Source of the DNA: Sphingorhabdus sp. EL138 | GTDB lineage: Bacteria > Pseudomonadota > Alphaproteobacteria > Sphingomonadales > Sphingomonadaceae | Direction of reading: 5' to 3' | NCBI RefSeq assembly: GCF_945862485.1 | Contig: NZ_CAMAYF010000008.1 | Location: 16,952-80,951, forward strand | DNA: 64,000 nucleotides | In this document: positions 54,190 to 63,835 of the stretch, one piece after another | How the letters are laid out: each line of letters begins with the position of its first letter | Numbering within the stretch: position 1 is the stretch's first letter | Notes under the pieces: model-generated | Told to the model about the DNA's origin: nothing | What the model saw: only the letters and a program-made list of their open reading frames with translations | Databases searched by the model: none | Translations under genes and position numbers: made by a program

Positions 54190-55160
54190 GAATGTTGCCC
54201 CAACATGTTTTCAACTTGCTTGCCGTCGCTGTAAAAATCCAGTCGGCGCAGGAAAGCCATCGGGTCTTTGCGCGTTACAAGCGCATTTGCAGGCGTGTTA
54301 ATCCAGTCATAGCAACGTGTGAGCAGAAACCGCAAACATGCACCACGTAGCAATATAGGCAAAGCCTTCCGCGTTGCCGCGTCCAAGGGCATGCAATCGG
54401 CATAGCCCGACAACATGCCGGCGCTCACCTCTGCATCAAAAGCGGCGCCATCATTGGAAAAGCACCATGCGCTATGGGTCACTGCCAAATCATAAGCGCG
54501 GATTTCCGTGCAGGCGAAATAAAAGTCTATTAGCCCACTGACATGGTCGCCCAGCATCAGGACATTGTCCGGAAACAGATCGGCATGGATCCCCGCGACG
54601 GGTAGATTATTTGGCCAATGCGCCTCGAGATAATCACACTCGGCAAGCACCCGCGCCGACAGGCCTGCCGCAATGGATTCAAGGCCGTCAACGGTGCAAC
54701 GCATCGCCAATGGCCGCCATGCCGCAACGCCAAGGCTATTGGGGCGCGTCAAAGTGAAATTGGCGAGCGCCTTATGCATATGGCCCAATGCCGCGCCGGT
54801 CGAATGTGCTTGTGCCGGCGTCGGCTCGGTGACGGATACGCCATCGAGAAACTCAATTAAGCAAGCCGGGCGGCCTGCCACCGTCTGAAGCCATTGGCCG
54901 TCACGATCCGTGATAAACTGTGGCACTTTGCACCCTGCATCATGCAAATGTTTCAGCAGGGCGTAGAAAAACGGCAGATCATCAGGGTTTACGCGGGTTT
55001 CATATAAAGTCAGGATGAAACGGCATTGCGTTGTTTGCACGAAGAAATTGCTGTTTTCGACGCCCTCGGCAATGCCCTTCAACGCGACAAGTTTGCCGAC
55101 ATCATAATGCGCCAGCAATGCATCAACCTGCTGCGGCCCTAACTGCGTATAAACCGCCAA
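54186..55160 (-). CDS. thrB: Homoserine kinase, choline-kinase-fold type (ThrB2)
   Basis: The start is placed at TTG 55160, 1 nt after the ispH stop, giving the family-typical [11 protein letters not shown] (324 residues); the ORF-track TTG at 55178 overlaps ispH. The kinase-fold landmarks are [29 protein letters not shown] (catalytic H-x-D-x5-N) and [12 protein letters not shown] (metal Asp). It phosphorylates homoserine in threonine synthesis. This family is unrelated to the GHMP-type ThrB of E. coli. Confidence 0.9.
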   Translation of the reverse strand: MAVYTQLGPQQVDALLAHYDVGKLVALKGIAEGVENSNFFVQTTQCRFILTLYETRVNPDDLPFFYALLKHLHDAGCKVPQFITDRDGQWLQTVAGRPACLIEFLDGVSVTEPTPAQAHSTGAALGHMHKALANFTLTRPNSLGVAAWRPLAMRCTVDGLESIAAGLSARVLAECDYLEAHWPNNLPVAGIHADLFPDNVLMLGDHVSGLIDFYFACTEIRAYDLAVTHSAWCFSNDGAAFDAEVSAGMLSGYADCMPLDAATRKALPILLRGACLRFLLTRCYDWINTPANALVTRKDPMAFLRRLDFYSDGKQVENMLGQHS

Positions 55161-55161
55161 A

Positions 55162-56127
55162 TCAGCTCGCCGCGCCAACCAGTTCGCGGGGCAGTTTGAA
55201 CGTGACAGTCTCTTCTGCAGTCGTCACCTGCTGCTCATCCAAATCGAAATGCAATGCGAGTGCGTCAATAATCTCACGCACCAAAACTTCAGGGGCCGAC
55301 GCACCTGCGGTCAAGCCGAGCGTTTTGACTTCATCAAACCAGTTGAGGCTAATCTCTTCGGCGCGCTGCACCAGATAGGCCTTCGCGCCGGAACGCGCGG
55401 CAACCTCAACCAGACGCTGGGAGTTTGAGCTGTTTGGCGCGCCGATAACAAGGACAAGGTCACATTTAGGCGCAATCGCTTTGACCGATTCTTGACGGTT
55501 GGAGGTGGCGTAACAAATGTCCTCGCCCTTTGGCCCGACGATATTGGGGAAACGTTGTTGAAGGATCCCCACGATTTCCGATGTATCATCCACCGACAAT
55601 GTCGTTTGCGTCAAAAATGCGAGATTATTCTGGTCTGCGGGCGCAATTGAACGCGCATCGTCGGCGGTTTCGACTAAAGTCATCGCGCCAATGGGCACTT
55701 GGCCAAAGGTACCGATGACTTCGGGATGTCCTTCATGGCCCACAAAAATGATATGGCGGCCGGCCTCAACCTGTCGTTCGGCTTGCTTGTGGACTTTTGA
55801 AACCAAGGGGCAGGTCGCATCGAAATAGGCGAGACCGCGTTGTTGCGCATTGGCGGGCACCGATTTGGGCACTCCATGTGCGGAAAATACGACATGGCAA
55901 CCATCGGGCACTTCGTCGAGCTCTTCGACAAAGACCGCGCCTTTGGCTTTTAGGCTGTCGACCACATAACGGTTGTGAACGATTTCGTGGCGGACATAGA
56001 CTGGCGCGCCATGTTGTTCGAGCGCAAGCTCGACGATCTGGATGGCTCGGTCAACGCCAGCGCAAAAACCACGGGGCGCGGCCAAAAGCAGCCGGATCGA
56101 TTTTTTTGGAGTTGATTGTTCAGTCAT
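55162..56127 (-). CDS. ispH: 4-hydroxy-3-methylbut-2-enyl diphosphate reductase
   Basis: A 321-residue protein. The [4Fe-4S] cysteines are in [18 protein letters not shown] (Cys22), [14 protein letters not shown] and [31 protein letters not shown] and [10 protein letters not shown] also match. It makes IPP and DMAPP, the last MEP-pathway step. It is the first gene of the ispH-thrB-rnhA operon. Confidence 0.96.
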   Translation of the reverse strand: MTEQSTPKKSIRLLLAAPRGFCAGVDRAIQIVELALEQHGAPVYVRHEIVHNRYVVDSLKAKGAVFVEELDEVPDGCHVVFSAHGVPKSVPANAQQRGLAYFDATCPLVSKVHKQAERQVEAGRHIIFVGHEGHPEVIGTFGQVPIGAMTLVETADDARSIAPADQNNLAFLTQTTLSVDDTSEIVGILQQRFPNIVGPKGEDICYATSNRQESVKAIAPKCDLVLVIGAPNSSNSQRLVEVAARSGAKAYLVQRAEEISLNWFDEVKTLGLTAGASAPEVLVREIIDALALHFDLDEQQVTTAEETVTFKLPRELVGAAS

Positions 56128-56263
56128 GCGACATCTTCTTTAGATAAAGTCGCTGCATCCGCCAAGACCTTTCCCCTGTTGCGCAGGCCGCGATGGGGGG
56201 ATAAGGACCAAATCACGTTTCGCACCCGCGACCCAAGCCTAAGAACCCCGAGGATTGTCCTTT

Positions 56264-56914
56264 ATGAACTTTGCCGCCAAAGCCCTGACCATCGGTATTG
56301 CCGCAGCTACTTTGGCCGGTTGCTCACGCGAGGGCGATCTGGATGTCGCTGCTGGTGTTGGGGTAAATGTCACGCGCTCGGGCTGCCCAACGGTTGCGGT
56401 GCCCGACGGCACGGGTGACATTACCATTTTCAACCCAACGAACAGCACGGACGCCGACGCTATCGACGTGGTTGCGACGATCACCAATATTCGCCCCACG
56501 TGCAACGAAAGCGGCGAGAAAATCTTTTCGCAGGCGACATTCGATGTGCAAGCGCGGCGGAGCGATGTGCGCGGCAGCCGCACCTTAACCGTGCCTTATT
56601 TCAATACGGTGGTTCAAGGCGGGAGCGCCGTTATTGCAAAGCGTGTCGGTCAAGTGACATTGCAATTCGCCGATGGCCAGCAACGCGCATCGGCTCAGGC
56701 GCAAGCCGCTGGCTATATCGACAAGAACGCGGCCAGCTTGCACGCCGAAATCGTCCAGAAAATCACCAAGAAGCGCAAGCCAGGGGACCCCGACGCAGCG
56801 CTTGACCCCATGGCCGATCCCGAAGTGCGCGCGGCGGTTGTCCGATCAAGCTTTGAAATACTCATCGGATTTCAGCTGACCGAAGATCAGCTGCGTTACA
56901 ATGTCACGCGTTGA
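56264..56914 (+). CDS. Putative lipoprotein of unknown function
   Basis: The start is ATG 56264 (MNFAAKALTI, 216 residues), with GAGGA about 9 nt upstream. A signal peptide ends in lipobox ATLAGCSREG (Cys at about residue 20). The body contains IDVVATITNIRPTCNESGEK, suggestive of a beta-rich domain, and a C-terminal helix-rich part (QKITKKRKPGDPD). No family was recognised. It is followed by argS after 25 nt in the same orientation. Confidence 0.75.
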   Translation: MNFAAKALTIGIAAATLAGCSREGDLDVAAGVGVNVTRSGCPTVAVPDGTGDITIFNPTNSTDADAIDVVATITNIRPTCNESGEKIFSQATFDVQARRSDVRGSRTLTVPYFNTVVQGGSAVIAKRVGQVTLQFADGQQRASAQAQAAGYIDKNAASLHAEIVQKITKKRKPGDPDAALDPMADPEVRAAVVRSSFEILIGFQLTEDQLRYNVTR

Positions 56915-56939
56915 TCCGCGTTAATTTCAAGGCACAGTC

Positions 56940-58661
56940 ATGACTCTTTTTGAACAATATGCAGCGCATGTCGACCATGCGCTGAACGCACTTGTGGCGC
57001 TCGGAGCCTTGCCGGCGGATTTGGACCGTAGCAATGTAACGGTCGAGCCGCCGCGTGATGCGACCCATGGCGATATCTCTACCAATGCGGCAATGGTGCT
57101 GGCGAAACCCGCCGGAACCAACCCGCGCGCCTTGGCGGAGGCTTTGTCAGTTGAACTGGCGAAGGTTCTGGGCGTTCTATCGGTTGAAATTGCCGGGCCT
57201 GGGTTCCTTAACTTGCGGCTCGATGCGTCGGCATGGCTTGATGAGTTGCGCGCTATGGCGGCCTCGGGCGATGATTATGGGCGGTCGCATTTGGGCGATG
57301 GCAAGTCGGTGAATATTGAATATGTATCCGCTAACCCGACTGGCCCCATGCATATGGGCCATTGCCGCGGTGCTGTGGTCGGTGATGCTTTGGCTAAATT
57401 GCTGGAATTTGCCGGTTACCGCGTGATCCGCGAATATTATATCAACGATGCGGGCGGCCAAGTCGATGTCCTCGCGCGGTCAGCGCATTTGCGCTATCGT
57501 GAGGCACTGGGCGAGACCATAGAAATTGCGGAAGGGCTATATCCGGGTGATTATCTGGTCCCCGTAGGTCAGCAGCTGGCAAAGCATTTTGGTGACCAAT
57601 ATGTCGCCGCGCCAGAACACGAATGGCTTGCGTTATTCCGCAAGGCCGCCGTTGCCGAAATGATGGAGATGATCAAGGCGGACTTGGCCTTGCTGGGCAT
57701 TCATCATGACTTGTTTTCGTCTGAAGCTGAGCTGCATGAGGCAGGCAAGGCCGATGTCGCTGAAAAGGAACTGCGCGCGCGCGGACTTGTTTACGATGGC
57801 GAATTGGAAAAGCCAAAGGGTAAGGAAATCGAAGATTGGGAGCCCGTGACTTTGCCCTTGTTCCGGTCAACGCAATTTGGCGATGACCAAGACCGTCCCA
57901 TTAAGAAATCCAACGGCAGCTGGACCTATTTTGGCGCGGATCTCGCTTATCATTTCCAGAAAAGCCAAGGCGTCGATGCAATGATCGACATTTGGGGCGC
58001 GGACCATGCGGGTACCGTCAAGCGGATCAAGGCGGCGGTCAATGCGCTGACCGGTGGTAAGGTCGATTTCGATGTGAAGCTGGTGCAGATGGTGCGCCTG
58101 CTGCGCGGCGGTGAACCTGTGAAAATGTCCAAACGCTCCGGCAGCTTCGTGACCTTGGCCGAGGTCATTGAAGAAGTGGGTAAGGACGTTGTCCGCTTTA
58201 CGATGCTGACCCGCAAGGCCGACGCCCAGATGGATTTTGATTTCGCCAAGGTGGTTGAAGCTTCAAAGGACAATCCGGTATTTTACGTGCAATATGCCCA
58301 TGCGCGCATATCGTCGACCATGCGCAAGGCAGAACTCGAAGGCCTTGGTCCCGATGGCGCGCATATCGCGTTGCTGGGCAATGCGGAAATCAGCCTCATC
58401 CGCGAAGCGGCAAATTTCCCACGGATCGTTGAGGCTGCCGCAAAATCAGGCGAGCCGCACAGAATTGCATTTTATCTTAATGATTTGGCAGCAGCGTTTC
58501 ATGCCTATTGGAACCTCGGTAATGACCAACCCGATAAGCGCTTTATATTGGCACAAAATCCCGAAATGACAGGCGCAAGGCTTTTCATGGCGCACAATAT
58601 CGGGCAAGTTCTGCGCAATGGATTGCGGCTGATGGGGGTTGAAGCCGCTTACAACATGTAG
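56940..58661 (+). CDS. argS: Arginyl-tRNA synthetase
   Basis: A 573-residue class I synthetase. The N-terminal Add1 domain is followed by the HIGH-type motif NPTGPMHMGHCRGAVVGD near residues 136-153. The KMSK-type loop is VKMSKRSGSFVTL (MSKRSG). The C-terminal DALR anticodon-binding domain contains FYVQYAHARISSTMRKAE. AAGG lies 7 nt before the ATG. It charges tRNA-Arg. Confidence 0.96.
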   Translation: MTLFEQYAAHVDHALNALVALGALPADLDRSNVTVEPPRDATHGDISTNAAMVLAKPAGTNPRALAEALSVELAKVLGVLSVEIAGPGFLNLRLDASAWLDELRAMAASGDDYGRSHLGDGKSVNIEYVSANPTGPMHMGHCRGAVVGDALAKLLEFAGYRVIREYYINDAGGQVDVLARSAHLRYREALGETIEIAEGLYPGDYLVPVGQQLAKHFGDQYVAAPEHEWLALFRKAAVAEMMEMIKADLALLGIHHDLFSSEAELHEAGKADVAEKELRARGLVYDGELEKPKGKEIEDWEPVTLPLFRSTQFGDDQDRPIKKSNGSWTYFGADLAYHFQKSQGVDAMIDIWGADHAGTVKRIKAAVNALTGGKVDFDVKLVQMVRLLRGGEPVKMSKRSGSFVTLAEVIEEVGKDVVRFTMLTRKADAQMDFDFAKVVEASKDNPVFYVQYAHARISSTMRKAELEGLGPDGAHIALLGNAEISLIREAANFPRIVEAAAKSGEPHRIAFYLNDLAAAFHAYWNLGNDQPDKRFILAQNPEMTGARLFMAHNIGQVLRNGLRLMGVEAAYNM

Positions 58662-58680
58662 GGATTGGGGACGTGACGTG

Positions 58681-59340
58681 ATGGACCGCAACGATGATGG
58701 GCTGAATCTCGACGACAATGATCGCTTGCCGTGGCTCGAAACCGCTGACGGTAATTCGGCTACCGCTAACGGATCGCCCATGAGTGTCACCTTGTGGGTG
58801 GTTGCGGGTTTGGTCTTGCTCATGGCGATTGCCGGGGGGCTCTATTGGCTTCAACCGCGCCAAGCGAGCGGAGCAAACGGCGCGGGTGAACTGATCGCTG
58901 CACCCAAAGGCAGTTACAAGGAAAAGCCTGCGGATGCTGGGGGCAAAATCTTCGAAGGTGAAGGCGATTCCGCCTTTGCCGCAAGCGAAGGGCAGAAAAC
59001 AGGCGCTGTGCTTGCGGTTCCGCCCGCTAACTCGGTTGCGGCACCTGAGCCTGTGGCGGCGAAGCCAACTATCCCTGCTGCCACCAATAGCGCGCCTGCA
59101 AATGTCGTGTTGGTGCAGCTTGGCGCGTTCGGCGATTCCGCCAAGGCCGAAGCGGCATGGACCGGTCTGAACAAACGCTTTGGCTTTCTGGCGGGCATGA
59201 ACCGCAAAATTGCCCAAATCAATGTCGAAGGCGGGCGCACGGTTTTCCGCCTGCAAGCCGTCACTGCTAATTCTACCGAAGCACAGCAACTCTGCGCCAA
59301 GCTGAAGGTCGCGGGTGAGAATTGCTTGATCGTTCGGTAA
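58681..59340 (+). CDS. SPOR-domain membrane protein
   Basis: The start is set at ATG 58681 (MDRNDDGLNL, 219 residues), inside the longer ORF-track frame, 19 nt after argS. A cytoplasmic acidic N-terminus is followed by one membrane helix (VTLWVVAGLVLLMAIAGGLYWL), a Pro/Ala-rich linker and a C-terminal SPOR domain (VVLVQLGAFGDSAKAEAAWT ... LQAVTANSTEAQQLCAKL). SPOR domains bind denuded peptidoglycan at the septum. It is probably co-transcribed with argS. Confidence 0.9.
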   Translation: MDRNDDGLNLDDNDRLPWLETADGNSATANGSPMSVTLWVVAGLVLLMAIAGGLYWLQPRQASGANGAGELIAAPKGSYKEKPADAGGKIFEGEGDSAFAASEGQKTGAVLAVPPANSVAAPEPVAAKPTIPAATNSAPANVVLVQLGAFGDSAKAEAAWTGLNKRFGFLAGMNRKIAQINVEGGRTVFRLQAVTANSTEAQQLCAKLKVAGENCLIVR

Positions 59341-59380
59341 TTGCACCTAATGCCGCCGAGTAACCTTAAGGGAAAAGAAT

Positions 59381-59887
59381 ATGCCTGCTTTATACGATGT
59401 CTCCATTCCTGCCTTCATTCGCGGCTTGAAAAACCTCTCGAACATGCTCGAAAAGGGTAAGGTCTTTGCCGCTGAAAAGGGCATGGATTTGACTGAGTTG
59501 CTGAATGCGCGGCTGATTGACGACATGGCCCCGCTGACAAAGCAAGTGCAGATGACAACCGATACGGCGAAGTCTGTCGCGGTCCGCGTCGGCCAAGTGG
59601 AAAACCAACCTTGGGCCGATGATGAGGTGGCCTTTGATGATGTCCAAGCTCGCGTGGCCAAGGCCATATCCTTTCTACAAGCCGCATCACCCGATGGTTT
59701 TGAAGCCCGCGAAGATGCAAAGGTCGTGCTGACAACGCCTAGCGGCGACATTCCCTTCACTGGCAGCAGTTATGTCCACGGCTTTGCTATCCCCAATTTC
59801 TTCTTTCATCTCAGCATGGCCTATGCCCTGTTGCGGATGAAGGGTGTGCCCGTGGGCAAGCTCGATTTTCTGGGCGCTATCCGGTAA
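59381..59887 (+). CDS. DUF1993 family protein
   Basis: A 168-residue protein matching the DUF1993 pattern: IPAFIRGLKNLSNMLEKG, LNARLIDDMAPLTKQVQM, and SSYVHGFAIPNFFFHLSMAYALLRMKGVPVGKLDFLG in short fragments. This is a DinB-like helical bundle by family prediction. AAGGGA precedes the ATG. Function unknown. Confidence 0.88.
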   Translation: MPALYDVSIPAFIRGLKNLSNMLEKGKVFAAEKGMDLTELLNARLIDDMAPLTKQVQMTTDTAKSVAVRVGQVENQPWADDEVAFDDVQARVAKAISFLQAASPDGFEAREDAKVVLTTPSGDIPFTGSSYVHGFAIPNFFFHLSMAYALLRMKGVPVGKLDFLGAIR

Positions 59888-59962
59888 TTATACACAGCTA
59901 AAGCGCCACATCCGGCCGCTCGATACTTGCCTTGCGGTGGCGGCGGGCTTAGCGTTCCTCCC

Positions 59963-61012
59963 ATGAAGCCGGTAATATTTGGCCTATCGGGCCTGACCCT
60001 GACGGATGATGAAAAACGCCTGTTTCGCGATGTCGAGCCAGCCGGCTATATTCTATTCAAGCGCAATATCGAAGATCGCGCGCAGGTCCGCGCGCTGACC
60101 GATAGCTTGCGGACGTTGCATGGGCGCGACACTGTGCCGATCCTGATTGATCAAGAGGGCGGCCGTGTCGCGCGGATGCGTCCGCCGGTCTGGCCGGACT
60201 TCCCCGCTGGCGGCGCGTTTGATGCGTTGTACGATATCGCGCCCATTACCGCGATTGAGGCGGCACGGTGCAATGCAGAGGCGATTGCGCTCTCGCTCAA
60301 CGAAGTCGGCATCAATGTTGATTGCTTGCCCGTTCTTGATGTGCGCGTGCCTGACACGCATTCCGCCATTGGTGACCGCGCTTTGGGAAGTGACCCCATG
60401 CGCGTGGCGGCATTGGGCCGCGCGATCCTTGATGGTCTTGCCTTGGGCGGCGTCATCGGCGTCGTCAAGCATATGCCGGGGCAGGGCCGCGCCACGGTCG
60501 ACACCCATCATGATTTGCCGCATGTCACCGCAAGCGCACCGGAACTTGAGCAAGACCTTGCCCCCTTCCGCGCTCTCAACACGGCCGCGATGGGCATGAC
60601 GGGCCATGTTGTCTATGATGTTTGGGACAAGACGCACACGGCAACCATGTCGCGCTTTGTCATTGACGACATCATCCGCCAGCGTGTCGGTTTCGACGGC
60701 CTGTTGATGAGTGACGACCTCGATATGAACGCGTTGCAAGGCGATGTCGCAAGCCGTGCTTTGGCCTGCGTACAGGCGGGTTGCGATCTTGCACTCAATT
60801 GCTGGGGTCGCTTTGATGAGATGGTCGCAATTGCGAACAACCTGCCCGAAATTACGGCTGCTGCCCGTGCGCGCCTTGACCGCGCGATGGCAATTGCGCC
60901 CGTGTCGTTCAACGCCGACCGACTGGCACAACTGCTCGACAAGCGCGACCAACTGCTGGCCTTGGCCGACACGCAGGCAAAGCTCACGGGCGGGGCCACT
61001 GGCGCGGCATGA
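59963..61012 (+). CDS. nagZ: Beta-N-acetylhexosaminidase NagZ
   Basis: The start is ATG 59963 (MKPVIFGLSG, 349 residues). This is a GH3 fold with LIDQEGGRVARM, the nucleophile region LLMSDDLDMNAL (Asp), and loop KHMPGQGRATVDTHHDLP. The usual KHxPGHG reads PGQG here, but the following D-T-H dyad is kept. It cleaves GlcNAc from muropeptides in peptidoglycan recycling. The stop overlaps the scpA ATG. Confidence 0.93.
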   Translation: MKPVIFGLSGLTLTDDEKRLFRDVEPAGYILFKRNIEDRAQVRALTDSLRTLHGRDTVPILIDQEGGRVARMRPPVWPDFPAGGAFDALYDIAPITAIEAARCNAEAIALSLNEVGINVDCLPVLDVRVPDTHSAIGDRALGSDPMRVAALGRAILDGLALGGVIGVVKHMPGQGRATVDTHHDLPHVTASAPELEQDLAPFRALNTAAMGMTGHVVYDVWDKTHTATMSRFVIDDIIRQRVGFDGLLMSDDLDMNALQGDVASRALACVQAGCDLALNCWGRFDEMVAIANNLPEITAAARARLDRAMAIAPVSFNADRLAQLLDKRDQLLALADTQAKLTGGATGAA

Positions 61013-61800
61013 CCGAGCTGATGCTATTTGACGCAGAGGACGCCCTCCGCGACGAGAGCGCTGCCAAAGCGGAATTTGGCCCCGATGTTCTGACGATCGA
61101 TATTGACGGCTGGGAAGGGCCGCTGGACCTATTGCTCGCGCTCGCCCGCAATCAAAAGGTCGATTTGCGGCAATTGTCTATTCTCGCCTTGGTCGAACAA
61201 TATCTGGTGTTCATTGATGAGGCACGCGCGCTGAAACTCGAGCTCGCTGCCGATTATTTGGTGATGGCGGCGTGGTTGGCCTATCTGAAATCGGCATTGT
61301 TGCTACCGAAGGACCCGACGGTTGATCCGTCGCCGGAGGAGCTTGCTTTGCGCCTGCAATTACGGCTGGAGCGGCTGAACGCCATGCGTGAAAGCGGCGC
61401 GCGGCTGATGGCGCGCGACCGAATTGGCCGCGACGTGTTTTTGCGCGGCACACCCGAGGGGTTGCGCGTGGTCAAAGCGCGGGCGTGGGAATGTGATTAT
61501 TTTGAACTGATTACCGCTTATGGCCAAATCAACGCCCGCACCGCGCCCGCGATGCACATCGTTAAAAAGCGCCAAGTCATGACGTTGGAGCAAGCGTTGG
61601 AGCGCGTATCGGCCATGATTGGCCTTGCAATTGACTGGACTGCGATACATGCATTTCTGCCGCCGATGGCAGACTCGGCCTTGCGTAAATCGGCTTTGGC
61701 CTCCAGCTTTGTCGCGGCCTTGGAACTTGCCAAACGTGGGGTTGCCGATTTGCAGCAAGAGGCGACCTTCGCGCCGTTGATGGTGCGGAAAAAAGCATGA
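61009..61800 (+). CDS. scpA: Segregation and condensation protein A
   Basis: A 263-residue protein. The N-terminal SMC-binding part is LTIDIDGWEGPLDLLLALAR, then KVDLRQLSILALVEQYLVF and LAADYLVMAAWLAYLKSALLLP. It is the kleisin of the Smc-ScpAB condensin. Its start overlaps nagZ and its stop overlaps scpB (ATGATGA), so the three are translationally coupled. Confidence 0.94.
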   Translation: MTELMLFDAEDALRDESAAKAEFGPDVLTIDIDGWEGPLDLLLALARNQKVDLRQLSILALVEQYLVFIDEARALKLELAADYLVMAAWLAYLKSALLLPKDPTVDPSPEELALRLQLRLERLNAMRESGARLMARDRIGRDVFLRGTPEGLRVVKARAWECDYFELITAYGQINARTAPAMHIVKKRQVMTLEQALERVSAMIGLAIDWTAIHAFLPPMADSALRKSALASSFVAALELAKRGVADLQQEATFAPLMVRKKA

Positions 61801-62405
61801 TGACTGAAACCGACCCTGATCTGCGCGCGGTAGAAGCAACCTTGTTCGCCAGCGACCAGCCGATGACCGTCGAACAAATTCGCGGCTATGTCGGCGATAG
61901 CGTCGATGTTGTGGCAGCGCTCACGCAATTGGCAGCGCATTATGACGGCCGCGGCATTGAACTCGTCCAGCGCGGCAAGACTTGGCATTTCCAAACTGCC
62001 GCTGATCTTGCACATTTGTTGCGCCGCGAACGCGAAGAAAGCCGCAAGCTCAGCCGCGCTGCGGTCGAGACATTGGCAATCATCGCCTATCATGAACCCG
62101 TCAGTCGCGCAGAGATTGAGGCCATTCGCGGCGTGCAGATTTCAAAAGGTACGCTGGATGTCTTGATGGAAGCAGGATGGGTACGCCCTGCTGGCCGTCG
62201 CGAAGTGCCGGGGCGGCCTTTACTTTTCGCCACGACGGCAGGTTTCCTGACGCATTTCGGCCTGACCAGCCGCAAGGATTTGCCGGGAATTGCAGACCTG
62301 AAAGCTGCCGGCTTGCTGGACCCGATTGATAGCGCAATGGGTGAAATGTTATTTGCAGGCGAAGAAAGTGACGGCGAACTGGCAATTGATGAAAACAACG
62401 CCTAA
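61797..62405 (+). CDS. scpB: Segregation and condensation protein B
   Basis: A 202-residue protein with tandem winged helices: LRAVEATLFASDQPMTVEQI, GIELVQRGKTWHFQTAADLA, ETLAIIAYHEPVSRAEIEAI and RGVQISKGTLDVLMEAGWV. ScpB dimers bind the ScpA kleisin. The start is either ATG of the ATGATGA overlap. Confidence 0.93.
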   Translation: MMTETDPDLRAVEATLFASDQPMTVEQIRGYVGDSVDVVAALTQLAAHYDGRGIELVQRGKTWHFQTAADLAHLLRREREESRKLSRAAVETLAIIAYHEPVSRAEIEAIRGVQISKGTLDVLMEAGWVRPAGRREVPGRPLLFATTAGFLTHFGLTSRKDLPGIADLKAAGLLDPIDSAMGEMLFAGEESDGELAIDENNA

Positions 62406-62442
62406 ATAGGTGAAGGAAATGCGACATAGGGGTCGCAATATC

Positions 62443-62456
62443 CGGGGCGCGCCCCG
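62443..62456. promoter_or_regulatory. GC palindrome in the scpB-tatA gap
   Basis: CGGGGCGCGCCCCG is a perfect 14-bp palindrome ending 13 nt before the tatA ATG, and a GCGAC/GTCGC hairpin lies just upstream (62421-62436). There is no T-run. It could affect tatA translation or serve as an operator. Confidence 0.3.
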
Positions 62457-62469
62457 TTAGGAGTTTGAA

Positions 62470-62691
62470 ATGGGTGGTTTTAGCATCTGGCACTGGCTTA
62501 TTGTTGGCATTTTGGTGTTGCTCTTGTTCGGCAAGGGCCGTTTTTCCGACATGATGGGCGACGTCGCCAAAGGCATTAAAAGCTTTAAAAGGGGCATGAG
62601 CGAAGACGACGAAGCGCCTAAAGCGCCGCCGCAAATTGGTGCAAATACGACGGTTGACGCTGAAAAGCAGACTGACAAGACTCAAGGTTAA
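62470..62691 (+). CDS. tatA: Sec-independent translocase component TatA
   Basis: A 73-residue protein. The N-terminal membrane helix is [20 protein letters not shown] with the F-G hinge, followed by the amphipathic helix [20 protein letters not shown] and a charged tail. GGAG is 7 nt upstream. It forms the twin-arginine pore; the Rieske protein and polyamine-binding lipoprotein here are plausible clients. Confidence 0.95.
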   Translation: MGGFSIWHWLIVGILVLLLFGKGRFSDMMGDVAKGIKSFKRGMSEDDEAPKAPPQIGANTTVDAEKQTDKTQG

Positions 62692-62738
62692 GTCATTGAC
62701 TATGAAGCATCATTTACCCTCGACGCCGGGGGTCGGAC

Positions 62739-63071
62739 GTGTTTGACATCGCCTCATCCGAACTGTTGCTTGTCGTCCTTGTGGCGCTTTTGGTCATTGG
62801 GCCAAAGGATTTGCCAAAGGCATTGCGCTTTGTCGGTAAATGGGTGGGTAAGGCGCGCGGTGTCGCGGCGCATTTTCGGTCGGGCTTTGACGAAATGGTG
62901 CGCCAGTCCGAACTCGAAGACCTTGAGAAAAAGTGGAAGGCCGAAAATGAGCGCATCATGCGCGCGCACCCCGCCGATCCACGCGCAGATGTTATCGGCG
63001 ATGACCCTGCAACACATATAGCAGAAACGTCCGTCGTATCGCCGCCCACCGAGACGGCAGCTAAGACATGA
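62739..63071 (+). CDS. tatB: Sec-independent translocase component TatB
   Basis: A 110-residue protein starting at GTG. The helix ELLLVVLVALLVIGPKDLP carries the TatB-type Glu and G-P hinge, followed by the amphipathic KALRFVGKWVGKARGVA and a long charged tail. With TatC it forms the signal-peptide receptor. The stop overlaps the tatC ATG. Confidence 0.93.
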   Translation: MFDIASSELLLVVLVALLVIGPKDLPKALRFVGKWVGKARGVAAHFRSGFDEMVRQSELEDLEKKWKAENERIMRAHPADPRADVIGDDPATHIAETSVVSPPTETAAKT

Positions 63072-63835
63072 GCGATATCGACAACAGCAAAATGCCCTTG
63101 CTTGATCATTTGATTGAGCTGCGCAGTCGTCTGCTCTGGAGCTTTTTGGCGCTCGCCATTGCCTTTGGCGTAAGTCTCTATTTCGCACGGCCGATCTTCG
63201 GCTTTCTGGTGCAACCCTTGCTCGCGTCGGGCCAGACGAAACTGATTTATACCGCGATATTCGAGGCATTTTTTGTCGAGATTAAGGTCGCGTTTTTTGC
63301 AGCCACCTTCTTCTCTTTCCCGGTGTTCGCCACGCAATTATGGCGCTTCGTCGCACCCGGCCTCTACAGCAAAGAAAAGCGGGCTTTTCTGCCATTCTTG
63401 CTCGCAACGCCGGTTTTGTTCATCACTGGCGCGTCTATGGCCTATTTCATGGCTATCCCCGTCGCGCTGGAATATTTGCTGGGTTTTGGCGGTACTGTCG
63501 GCGGTGTTGAGCAACAGGCGCTTCCGGGTGTCGATAATTATCTCAATTTCGTGATGAAGTTCATTTTTGGTTTTGGCATTTCATTCTTGCTGCCGGTGTT
63601 GCTGATGCTGTTGGAGCGGGCAGGCATTGTGACGCTGGAGCAGCTTAAGAGCGCACGGCGTTATGCCATTGTCGGCGCCTTTGCCATCGCCGCCGTCCTC
63701 ACGCCCCCCGATGTTGTCTCGCAGTTGCTGCTCGCGATCCCCTTGTGCATATTGTACGAACTTGCGCTTATCGCCATCTGGTTCACCCGCCGCCGCCGCA
63801 AAAAGGCCGAGGCCACTGAAGAGGCTGCGTTGTAG
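63068..63835 (+). CDS. tatC: Sec-independent translocase component TatC
   Basis: A 255-residue protein with six membrane helices. The family opening is MPLLDHLIELRSRLLWSFLA, with the first cytoplasmic Glu/Arg signal-peptide site. FPVFATQLWRFVAPGLYSKEKR and TPPDVVSQLLLAIPLCILYE follow. It is the core receptor of the Tat system and the last recognisable gene in the window. Confidence 0.96.
   Translation: MSDIDNSKMPLLDHLIELRSRLLWSFLALAIAFGVSLYFARPIFGFLVQPLLASGQTKLIYTAIFEAFFVEIKVAFFAATFFSFPVFATQLWRFVAPGLYSKEKRAFLPFLLATPVLFITGASMAYFMAIPVALEYLLGFGGTVGGVEQQALPGVDNYLNFVMKFIFGFGISFLLPVLLMLLERAGIVTLEQLKSARRYAIVGAFAIAAVLTPPDVVSQLLLAIPLCILYELALIAIWFTRRRRKKAEATEEAAL

Noticed and set aside
60053-60952. 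299-residue minus-strand ORF
   Set aside because: Antisense shadow of nagZ.
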